A stretch of 64,000 bases of DNA from Pontederia crassipes. Taxonomy: Eukaryota > Streptophyta > Magnoliopsida > Commelinales > Pontederiaceae. The translations under genes and the position numbers were made by a program. Location of the stretch: assembly GCA_030549335.1 (NCBI GenBank), contig CM060194.1, positions 12,092,171-12,156,170 of the forward strand, in the 5' to 3' direction. The notes beneath the pieces are model-generated. The model was not told where the DNA came from and searched no databases. It worked only from the letters and a program-made list of their open reading frames with translations. Shown piece after piece: positions 1 through 9,068 of this stretch (position 1 is the stretch's first letter; each line of letters begins with the position of its first letter).

Positions 1-149
1 TTTTTTGGATGTTGATTCATCTTATTTGTGCTTTACATTAAATTTCTGGAAAGAATATTTTCTAACACTTAGTTATCTTTGATTGACTTGTTTTTATTTC
101 TAGATTTTCTTATGATCCTAGAATCTTAATCATTTCCTTAAATCAATCC

Positions 150-386
150 TTGTGTTCAACTAAAATTTTTTATTCTAATGATTGTTATAATCTTCCATGT
201 TATTTTAAAAAATCATTAGCATCTGCATTAGTTGAACTCTATATTTGTCATAGAAGATATGAGATTATTTTCTTTGGTGATATTTTGATTTATAGTAATC
301 CTTTGTGCGACCATCTTGATGATGTTTTGAGTTGTAGTAAAGATTTTCATGATTCCTTCCATCTTGATTTAACCATATTTATTTAA
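150..386 (+). mobile_element. Ty3/gypsy reverse transcriptase fragment (fossil)
   Basis: This open stretch encodes a short piece that resembles the catalytic block of plant Ty3/gypsy reverse transcriptase. The segment IIFFGDILIYS, followed by a conserved-looking histidine about seven residues on, corresponds to the family pattern F-x-DDILIYS...H. No other domain could be followed in the surrounding 800 bases, and no LTR is visible, so this is an isolated, broken and probably old remnant. The rest of 1-818 holds AT-rich DNA with a short direct repeat near 520-550 (ttagggcctataaatac twice) and nothing else I can name. Confidence 0.5.
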
Positions 387-818
387 AATTTTTAGAATAA
401 TTATATAGGATAAAATTCTACTGAGATTTTGTATGAGGGATTGCTTTGGTTGTTTTAGGAAACTAGTTACTTTACTTGTAGGCTTAGGATTTTTTTTCCA
501 CTGCTTATTATGGTACTTAGGGCCTATAAATACTTAGGGCCTATAAATACTAGTATCTGTAAATATTTTACACATCTTTGAATCTATTGAATTACGACTT
601 AATTGTTTTTGTTGTGAGGAAACTCTTGCAATTCATTTTTCGAGAACTTTCACTCTTAAGTACAAGGTTGACAATTTTGTGACTAAATCCATATATTTAT
701 AATATCGATTATTCGGTTCATCGATAATCTTAAAGTTGATATTCTCCGCTACTTGAAATTCATTTGATCTTATTTCTCTTGATTATCATATATTGTTTCG
801 GTCACTCAAGACATTTTT

Positions 819-985
819 GAGGCATATTTGAATCTATGCAGTTCAGAAACACTAGGATAATCAACCACAGGTCAGTAGAGAAACAGAAAGCTGTATGAAC
901 AGGATAAAATGACCCTAGAGAAACATATATAGACAAATTTTCTTTCAAGTTATAAGATAGTAGAAGAAATATCAACTTGATCAGG
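819..985. repeat. Duplicated 3' flank of the monooxygenase gene (copy 1)
   Basis: About 165 bases here align by eye with 59560-59740 at roughly 85% identity. Shared blocks include ttgaatctatgcagttcag and agatagtagaagaaatatc. The block lies 200-365 bases downstream of the stop codon of the monooxygenase, in the same orientation as the second copy. It probably belongs to the 3' flank or terminator region of a gene that was duplicated in tandem. Confidence 0.75.
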
Positions 986-1183
986 TCCTAAGACTACTTT
1001 TCATAGAAAATGCAGTTTGTGGGAACTGGGAGGACTCATAGGTCAAGCCCTAAATACCCACTTACACTCTTACGTAAGTGTTGTAGTTACCTCAGCATTT
1101 ACATATCTATTAAACAAGGGATAAATCAAGAGTAGACTCGAAGATGACAAGGCAGTAGCAAACATATTCTCATGAAAACGCCT

Positions 1184-3904
1184 TCAAAGAGTTCCACAGT
1201 CGTATTGATCGTGGCTAAGGGAATTACCACCGAAAAAGACGCTTAAGATGAATATGCACATTAACTTCAAGAAGCCTGATAAACTTGTTAGCAGAATGCG
1301 AAGAATATATGTCTGGGTGGACAATCTGAGCACCCTCAGCCTCCTTTCCTTCACATATTTACTTAATGCTGCGCCAACTCCTTTTTGCACTTCCAAATCA
1401 CTGACTGTGCCCCCAATGCCATGAGGCATTTCTTGTGCTAAGCATCTGGCAAGAACAATACTGTCTTCAAGACCAGCAGAGCCTCCTTGGCCAATGAAGG
1501 GTCCCATGACATGCATTGCATCCCCTGCAACAGTCATTGTGCCGTCCCAGAAGTTACCTGTCAACAAGTGCCACGGTGCGCGATGGTGAGCCATGGAAAT
1601 GTTCAATGTGCATAGATCACAATCCTTCACCATTTCAACCATCTGAGAAGGGTACCCACTGAGACAATCCAGAGCATATTGTTTGATGCAACTGTGATCG
1701 TTGTAAACTTCATCTGATTGTGAATTTGAATGTAAATTTAGTTCACTTCTCAAGCATTTGTTGATGACAAATGATTGGCATCAATGAAGTCAGAATGATT
1801 TGTTGTATATATCCCTTACCTTTAGGAGGAGACGTCGCACCCAGAAACCAATGGACTAACTTGTCATTGATTGGAACCCTCCCTACAACTCTAGAATCGC
1901 CCCGCAACATGAGAAGGTTAGAAGGAACAGTATGACCTTCTTCATATATTGTGAAACCTCGTACGACCCAAAATTGAAAACTCTTCGGGGCCTGTAGTCC
2001 TAATGTTCTTGCCACAACTGTGTTTGATCCATCACAACCAATTACAACCTGAAGAGTCAAAATATAAATTTGATATGCAAAGTTAGTTACCATATGAACC
2101 TGCAGCAGTGTGCTGCAGGATAAAGATATTATGATATATAAGAAGGAAGGGCAAGTTCAAAAGTAAATTTCAGGCGTGTCACCTTAGCTCTGATTATTGC
2201 ACCATTACTAGTATAAAGAACAGGGAATGATGCCAGAGGATCTACTTCAACTCTTTCTACTTGACACCCAAAACGAAATGATTCTTCAGGTATACTGCTA
2301 GCCAATGCTTCAATGAAGTCGCTTCTCTTCAAGAATCTGAATTCTCCCCTAAGATGAGAGAAGTATGCAAACTTTGTTGGAATGGTAGTTGACATGCATG
2401 TGTTTGATTGGTTGCAGCTACTCAACATTTCTTGACATCTATTTAGGAATATCACATTACTAAGCTAAATTAAAAATCTATTTGGAAATCATGCATTCCC
2501 TTTGGAATAGAGGACCTGGATCGGTTGATGAAATCTTGTTCCTCCTTAATAGTGTCGTAATATCTTTAGTTACCATGCATCATAGCTTTCATGCTTGTTT
2601 TCCCCACAATTTCCTATTATTTATAATTTCTCATATTTTTTATAATTTTTTCCTCATATAATTTCCTTTCTCTTATTTAATATCTTCTATTGTTCCCACT
2701 TTCTGTCTCCTTTAGTTAAACTAATGTAAAGAAGGAAAACATTAAGTTGACGATCAATGCTTCACAGAAATAACGTCCTCACAACAAATGAATCAGCAAT
2801 GTATTCATCACATTATCAGTATATCACGGTTTCTATAGCATCAAACATTGTAAATCCTTGAACATGGTTCAAATATTACCCGCTTGAAATAGTCCTTGCC
2901 CCACTGCTTTGCAGAGAGACTTCGTGTACCCTGTAAGACTAGTAAGACATTAGGTGCCAATTCTGACATGTTCAGAATTAGGCTCAGACAGAAAGAAACT
3001 AAAAGAACCAAGTTTTCTGCATCTGGTTGTAAGGGGCTGATACACTTTTTTTTTCCTGTATGCAATCATTGCATATGTAATAGTGCATAAATAAATGTTT
3101 CATAGTGCATCAACCCACTGCACTAGCAATAGCAAAGAGATGCTCTAACATACTCGGTCAGAAGTACAGCCTTTGCTCTTAAGATGTTGCCCACATGTAG
3201 CTGATCAAGCGCTTTCCAACCATTTGCATGAATACCAATTGCTGTCCCCGCAGCTATCAGTGTATCAGATTTCTCAAGCACCAGGCATGATATTCCCTTC
3301 CTGCACATCTTCAGAATTACAGCTAAAAGAGACTGACACAGAATCTGATTCAATGTAGTTGGAAGAATGAGCAGTAGATATGTTGTACTTCTGAAAACAA
3401 TGACATCAATAAAAGGAATTTAAAATGTCAACTAATTATGCTTTCTAAACGAATAGAACAAGATACTACGGTCAGCACCAAATGAAATAAAAACCATAGT
3501 TGCAGGAATAATCCCATAATTTGAGAAAAGAAGGATTACTTATCTTCGGAATACAGTCCTAGATCATATTAGAGGCAGGATATTAATCCACAACTCAGAA
3601 GACAGAAACCGCATGTCAGAAGATCCAGCATTACATTAGATAGTTGGAAGGAACAAGAGCACATAAATTCTTACTGAAAGTTTTCACCATTCCAGGTACT
3701 GACATGAGAATGACGCGTATAAGCACGAAACACATAGAGCAGATAGATTTACAAGTTGAAGTCAATTTTAATCAAGAAATCAGAGAGGCCAACCAAAGCC
3801 CTCTGAGAGCACCACCAAAGTCAACCTGTGAAGAGCCAAGGCCGTGGCAAGGCCACAAATGCCCCCGCCCACGACCACAATGCCATGATGCTCTTCCTTT
3901 AAAC

Positions 3905-3908
<4 letters not shown>
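1184..3908 (-). CDS. FAD-dependent monooxygenase, plant MO1/CTF2 type, six exons
   Basis: Predicted flavin monooxygenase (PF01494-like FAD-binding family; plant 'monooxygenase 1/2'), a presumed NAD(P)H- and FAD-dependent hydroxylase whose substrate cannot be read from sequence. Exons inferred on the minus strand: 3908-3826, 3300-3154, 2930-2880, 2348-2183, 2048-1820 and 1713-1184. All introns are GT-AG, the phases are compatible, and the total is 1206 nt (401 aa), the usual family length. Exon 1 starts MSLKEEHHGIVVVGGGICG, so the FAD dinucleotide-binding GxGxxG is at residues 14-19 and is followed by LATALALHR. Exon 4 carries EFRFLKRSDFIEALA. Exon 5 opens with VVIGCDGSN (the DG motif, about residue 150). 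Exon 6 carries TVAGDAMHVMGPFIGQGG (the second FAD-contacting GD motif, residues 289-290). The C-terminus is a hydrophobic stretch ending in DCGTL. No transit peptide is obvious. The start codon directly abuts a GA repeat. Exon 3 (51 nt) is the least certain exon. No stop interrupts the frame, so the gene looks intact. It is the only host gene recognised here. Confidence 0.88.
3301..3825 (-). other. Intron 1 of the monooxygenase gene
   Basis: This 525-base intron separates the exon ending ALALH-R (cacag|gttgac) from the exon beginning with the remaining base of that Arg codon (tgcag|gaagg). The splice restores a continuous HRKGISCLVLEK reading. It is AT-rich and contains no recognisable insertion. 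Confidence 0.8.
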
Positions 3909-3949
<41 letters not shown>

Positions 3950-3965
3950 CCCTCTTCCTTTAAAC

Positions 3966-4019
<54 letters not shown>
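3909..4019. repeat. Duplicated (CT)n/(GA)n microsatellite at the monooxygenase start codon
   Basis: Two long CT tracts (3909-3947 and about 3970-4019) are separated by a copy of the sequence that also surrounds the true start codon (cttcctttaaactcatc at about 3954-3970 and again at 3893-3909). On the gene strand this gives two ATG AGT TTA AAG GAA GAG blocks, at 3969 and 3908, with GA repeats upstream of each. The proximal ATG leads into the flavoprotein. The distal one is out of frame at the present repeat length. Confidence 0.85.
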
Positions 4020-4021
<2 letters not shown>

Positions 4022-4082
4022 TTCCAAATGCTGCTGATTATGCTCTCTATCACATCCGTCGGAAGCCAAGAGCAGTCTAGAA

Positions 4083-4089
4083 TTATATA
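4083..4089 (-). promoter_or_regulatory. TATA box of the monooxygenase gene
   Basis: On the minus strand the sequence reads ggctatataattc, a consensus TATATAA. It lies about 175 bases upstream of the start codon. A transcription start some 30 bases downstream would give a 5' leader of about 145 nt, largely made of GA repeats. An ATG-TGA start-stop pair (4056-4051) sits close to the expected start site. This is inferred from motif and position only. Confidence 0.6.
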
Positions 4090-4323
4090 GCCTCCTAAAA
4101 TCATGCGCCTTAGGGAATCTACTTGCATTTTACTTCCTAACATGCCCTTGTCTCCCTGCCACGTGCATTCTATCTACCTTTCTCTAATTTTTCTTCTCAC
4201 ACGGACACGTTGTTTTTCTCTCTCTCTCCTTCTATCGAAAACAAATTTTTTTCTCTTTTACTCATGTCCTTTTTTTTTCTGACGTAATGTCCACACCATT
4301 TGCCACTAGAATGAATTAAAGAA

Positions 4324-5150
4324 GGATTAAATGGGGTGTAGCGCCCATCCATGGAACGCCTCCTTTGTGAGCGTCGATGCGCCATCGTGAGGTCGCGTGA
4401 AGAAGGATGAATCCGGACCGTCAGCATGAAATCGACAAGGTTGATCTTCCAATGAAAAAATAGGACCACGGCGCATTCGGCAAATGAAATGCCCACGCCC
4501 GCGCCCTAGGTCATCTTCGAATCCATCCGCCGCTGCTGCTGCCGCTCTGCACCTCTCCGAATCGCCCTCCGTCCGCCGCCGCTATCGCCGCTCCGCACCT
4601 CTCCGAATTGCCCTCCGTCCGCCGCCGCTGCTGTTGCTCTGCACCTCTCCTCCGAATCACCTTCCTCTTTCCTCGTCGTCCTAGTTCATGATCGCCTTCG
4701 TCCTAGTGGTGAGTTCCTCGGCCGCCTTCGTCTTTCCCTCCTTCCTTCGTGCTTTCAGCTTCTCCCGCCCTGAATCGCCCTTTTGGGTTCTCTTTCTTGT
4801 CATGCCCTAGGTCACATTTGACAGGTCGTCCGCAGCCGCGTTCCTCGTCATCCTAGTTCACGATCGCTTTCGTCCAAGCAGTGAGTTCCTCGGCCGCCTT
4901 CGTCTTTCCCTCCTTCCTTCATGCTTTCAGCTTCTCCCGCCCTGAATCGCCCTTTCGGGTTCTCCTTCTTGTCATGCCCTAGGTCACATTTGATAGGTCA
5001 TCCGCGGCCACATTCCTCATCGTCCTAATTCATGATCGCCTTCATCCGAGCGGTGAGTTCCTCGGCCGCCTTCGTCTTTCCCTCCTTCCTTCGTGCTTTC
5101 AGCTTCTCCCGCCCTGAATCGCCCTTTCGGGTTCTCCTTCTTGTTCATGA
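4324..5150 (+). repeat. Left terminal inverted repeat of the MULE
   Basis: This copy matches the reverse complement of 11826-12420 plus 22880-22916. The outer 130 bases read as aggcgttcca and gcgtcgatgcgccatcg blocks. The inner part is GC-rich with ctcggccgccttcgtctttc. From about 4681 it is a tandem array with a 172-base period (units beginning at 4681, 4853 and 5025, the last partial). The right TIR holds only about two units, so the TIRs differ in length. TIRs of this class usually carry the element's promoters and could drive outward transcription. Confidence 0.8.
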
Positions 5151-5585
5151 TTTTGTATTTCGTCTCCTTATCATCTTCATTTTGCATCCGATGCCCTAGA
5201 TGATGACAACGCTAATGCCCTAGATCGTCCATTTCTATGTGAAATAGAGAAAGCTTTGAACATACTATTCAAAGAACTTGTTGAAAAATGGCCATTTATA
5301 CCTATCCTGGAGAATGCTTTGAACATACTGTTGAAGGTAATTGTTGAATTATACCAACTGATCCGCTGAATTTCTGATCCATAAATCTGTAAATTAGTAA
5401 GCATGCATAAATTTGTACCCGCGTAAAGTAGTTATTGTCGTTGTTGGACTTGGCAGAGCTAAACTGTTTCTGTAAATGCTATTGTCATGTTTCCATTGTA
5501 CATTAGTGTTTCATAACGTTTAGTACAAGTTTACAGCTTAAGAAAGTTTACACTTACATACTATTTTGTCTTATGAATGTTAGGA

Positions 5586-5971
5586 CATGACTTTCCCTAA
5601 ATGCTATTGCCAACAAGATCTGCGATAAAAACTTCTTGGACTGAATGAAATCCCGGTAGAAGATTTTATGGATGTCGACGTTATGGGGTGAGATTTTATA
5701 CATAATTAAGATGTTTAACTCCATTCAACACATCAATAGTCCAATTTGAGTGTGTTCTTTCTTTTAGCAAATTGGGGCATGTGATTACTTCAAATGGTTG
5801 GACTCAGAATTTGGACATCGATCAAAGGAAGTGACAAATGAATTATTACAGAGGATTGACTATCTAAATTTGAAGCCAGCATTGAAGCTGCATACCGGCC
5901 TAGATTTAATCCAAGGAATGAAGGAGTCAATAATATGTGGAAATGTTTGGTTGTACTTATTATTATTGTGA
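5586..5971 (+). pseudogene. GRF-type zinc-finger protein remnant carried by the MULE
   Basis: A two-exon gene on the strand opposite the transposase. Exon 1 ends at 5687 and encodes IKTSWTE then NPGRRFYGCRRYG, with a TGA codon (5646-5648) between the two parts where the family has any residue. Just upstream a CYC pair matches the first zinc ligands but lies one frame off. After a GT-AG intron (5688-5767), exon 2 encodes QIGACDYFKWLDSEF, a likely amphipathic stretch to about 5930, and a hydrophobic tail ending WLYLLLL before the stop at 5969. This order (CxC, GRRFxxC, CxFFKWxD, helix, C-terminal hydrophobic anchor) is that of the small plant GRF zinc-finger proteins, which bind nucleic acid. 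It is decayed by at least one stop and one frameshift. It may be a captured host gene or a second gene of the element. A further open stretch at 5190-5340 (EKALNILFKELVEKWPF) could be an upstream exon. Confidence 0.65.
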
Positions 5972-6310
5972 TTCTGCTTATTTCGTCTAGTTGATGTTGT
6001 ATTATGAGTATGTTGTTATGGTATTGAGACAAGTGAATGTAGTTTAGATGAGAAGAGTAGTTGGTTGTACTTGTTATTATTGTGATTGTGCTTATTTCGT
6101 TTAGTTGAAGATGTTGTATTATGAGTATGTTGTTATGGTATTGAGACAAGTGAATGTACTTTAGATGAGAAGAGCAGTTGGTTGTACTTATTATTATTGT
6201 GATTGTTCTTATTTCGTTTAGTTGAAGATGTTGTATTATGTGTATGTTGTTATGGCATTGAGACAAGTGAATGTACTTTAGATGAGAAGAGTTGAATGTA
6301 CTTTAGATGA
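5947..6310. repeat. Minisatellite of about 115 bp, three copies
   Basis: Units starting ttggttgtacttattatta occur at 5947, 6061 and 6178 and contain gtatgttgttatggtattga and gagacaagtgaatgtactttag. A partial fourth unit ends near 6310. The first unit includes the stop codon of the GRF-like gene, so the array arose from that gene's 3' end. Confidence 0.85.
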
Positions 6311-6569
6311 GAAGAGTAGTTGGGAACGGAGTTATTCACTTATTTGGCCCTCTACGTGGTCCATGGTTCTATCAAACCATGTGGATATTAATTACATATC
6401 TTCCATGGAGGATGCCAAGTGACGTTGATATATAGTTTACCTTGAATGTGGATATATAGATCGTCATTGCTTATACCTGATCAATGTACAAGATTATATT
6501 ACAGTCCTATAGCAGATCGTCATTAGCAGATCGTCTTTTACCATAGTCATTGATTAACATACAGAGACG
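6311..6569. other. Unassigned MULE interior
   Basis: AT-rich DNA between two minisatellites, with the short repeat gcagatcgtcattagcagatcg near 6510-6535. I see no coding region, and the flanking MULE structure suggests non-coding interior. Confidence 0.4.
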
Positions 6570-7641
6570 AAAATAGTGCAAGGATCAATACATACATACA
6601 GAAGCACAGTACTATAAGGATCAATACATACAATAATGATCCAAAAGAACAATAATGATCCAAAAGAATCAATACATACATAATGATCCAAAATAGTGCA
6701 AGGATCAATACATACATAATGATCGAAAAGAATAATAATGATCCAAAAGAACAATCACTACAAGAAAATTGCCATTTTCCGTCAGGCAATTTCCGACGGT
6801 TTGAAATCCGTCGCAATTTGCGATGGATTTTGCGACGGTTCCATTTCCGACGGTTATTTTTCGACGGCTTGGAACGTCGATATTTTCGATGGATACCCAT
6901 CCGTCGTAATTTGCGATGGATTTTCCGACAGTTATGACCGTCGGGAAGAAAATTAATAAATTATATAATTTGTTGTATTATTATTTTATTTTTCGATGAT
7001 TAGGAACGTCGATATTTCCGACGGATATCCATCCGTCATAATTTGCGACGGATTTTTCGACGGTTATGACCGTCGAAAATAAAAAAAATATTATGTAATT
7101 TATTATATTATTATTAACTTTTTCGACGATTACGAACGTCGATATTTTTGATGGCTATCCATCCGTCGCAAAATCCGCCGCAATTTCCGACGGTCGTAAC
7201 CGTCGGGAAATGTATAATAATATCATATGAGGAGTATTTTATTAATATAACTAGCGACGGTGCAAACCGTAGCAATTACCGACGGTTTCGACTGTCGGTA
7301 ATTAGTTCAAACCGTCGGTAAAATAGAAAATAAACATTATATATAACTAAATATTTTTTCGACGATCACAACCGTCAGTAACTTTAAAAATAATTAATAT
7401 TTATGTTTCCGATGGCCGGAGCCATCGGTAATTAAAATTTTATTATCCCGCTTTTTTTTTCTTTTTCCCGCTTTCTCTCATCTTTTCCCCTTATATATAT
7501 ATATATATATATAATACCTCTATTATAATTCCTCCTCTCCTCTCTCTCTCTCCCCCTCTCCCTTCCCGGCCGGCGAGCCTCTGGCCGAACGTCACGCATC
7601 CACCGCCGGCATCTCTCTCTCTTCGTCGGCGTCTCTCTCTC

Positions 7642-7672
<31 letters not shown>

Positions 7673-8280
7673 CCGGCCGCTGTCATCGGATCCAGCTGCT
7701 TGTGGCCGGATCGGCCGCCTGGCGGCCGTATTCGGCCGCTGGCGTTGGATCGGCCGCCTGGCGGCCGGATCTGCCGCTGGCGCCGGATCCAGCCGCATGC
7801 AGCCGGATCGGCCGCGGGCGTTCGGATCCGGCCGTTGGCGGCCGGATCCGGTCCCCAGCGGCCGGATCCACCACGGGCGTTCGGATCCGGCCGTTGGAAC
7901 CGAATGGTTGGAACCGCCGTACTTTTTCGGTGTTTATAACCGTCGGAAAACTTCGATGGCTGGAATCGCCGAAATTTTCCGACGGTCCAAACCGTCGCAA
8001 TTATCGTCGGTTTTTTTAACCGTCGCAAATCAATTTGCGACGAACATTTTTCCGACGGATTAATTCCGTCTGAAAAATCATCGGTAATTGTGTTACCGAC
8101 GGTTTTTGAGCTGATTACCGACGGTTTTGACCGTTGGTAATCAGCGTTTTTTTGTAGTGAATAATTATCCAAAAAAATCAATACATACATAATGATCCAA
8201 AATAGTGCAAGGATCAATACATACATAATGATTCAAAAGAACAATAATGATCCAAAAGAATAATGATACAGAAGCACTGT
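6570..8280. repeat. aatgatccaaaagaa minisatellite, split by the CACTA element
   Basis: Degenerate units built from aatgatccaaaagaac and caaggatcaatacatacata run from about 6570 to 6755 and continue on the other side of the CACTA element from 8160 to about 8280. The array therefore existed before the CACTA insertion. Confidence 0.8.
6756..8159. mobile_element. Non-autonomous CACTA (En/Spm-type) DNA transposon, 1404 bp
   Basis: The element begins CACTACAAGAAAATTGCC and ends with the inverted form (ttttttgtagtg). A perfect 3-bp target duplication AAT lies at 6753-6755 and 8160-8162. Both ends contain many copies of ccgacggtt/aaccgtcgg in both orientations, the sub-terminal repeat pattern bound by the transposase in CACTA elements. 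The interior has a (TA)n tract near 7493, a CT-rich tract at about 7540-7670 and a GC-rich array of ggccgcctggcggccggatc-like units at 7690-7900. There is no transposase gene; the long open frames here are products of the GC-rich repeat. It depends on an autonomous relative elsewhere. Confidence 0.93.
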
Positions 8281-9068
8281 ACTACAAGGATGAATTAATG
8301 ATGATTAAAGGACAAGATCATGAATGTTAAAAAGAATTTGATGGTTCCTCCACATAATGCCATAGAAATGCATGTGATGCTTGCAGTAATAATAACATCA
8401 TGAGGGTCGGCTCTTCCCCTTGGATCAATACATACATAAGTATCATCAAAATAGATACACAATAAAAACAAGTATCCTAAAAAAAGGGGCCATAACACAT
8501 ATGAGGCCATTACACATAACTTGTTATCATTGGAAAAAAACAACATAGCACAAGCTGCCTACATCTGCCATCTCCCATCCATGCACAAAAACATAATTTA
8601 AAATCAGTGCTGGGATTGAACATTGACTTCACACAAGAATACATTTTATCAAACGAATGAGAAGCATAAAAACCAAGAAAATTGATAAGCATTTCACCAA
8701 CATCACTGCAGCTTTAGTGTATCAACTCATAGCAACAATATTCGGTTCAAAAGCGACTAAGTTGGGGCATCAACATCACTAATACATTTTACAAGCTAAA
8801 ATTTATCATAAGAATGAGAAGCATAGAAACCAAGGGGAAGTTCATTAAAACCACCTGTCTTGAGAAGCCATTGTTATCCCTGCATTAAAGACAAAAGAAA
8901 TTCATGTATCAACCTTGGCACGTAATTCGAATTTTTACTACACAAATAATGCATACTAGGAAAACAGATACATTTGAGTTGATTACCGCGTAATAACTAT
9001 CTTTCATTCTATCTCTTTTGCGAGCTCTCCTTGTTTTACCTCCTGGCCCTATAGTTTGTAAAAATAAT

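Noticed and set aside
3644-4143. Long open frames on both strands across the CT/GA repeat (148 and 123 codons).
   Set aside because: They are chance products of the dinucleotide repeat; the real coding content is the 83-nt exon 1 in another minus frame. Only the uATG at 3969 was kept, as a regulatory observation.
5790-6266. 158-codon minus-strand frame.
   Set aside because: It is repetitive and coincides with the 115-bp minisatellite and the opposite strand of the GRF-like exon.
7432-8226. 264-codon minus frame and overlapping plus frames rich in Arg, Pro and Ala.
   Set aside because: They arise from the GC-rich array and CT tract inside the CACTA element, are open in several frames at once and have no protein motif.
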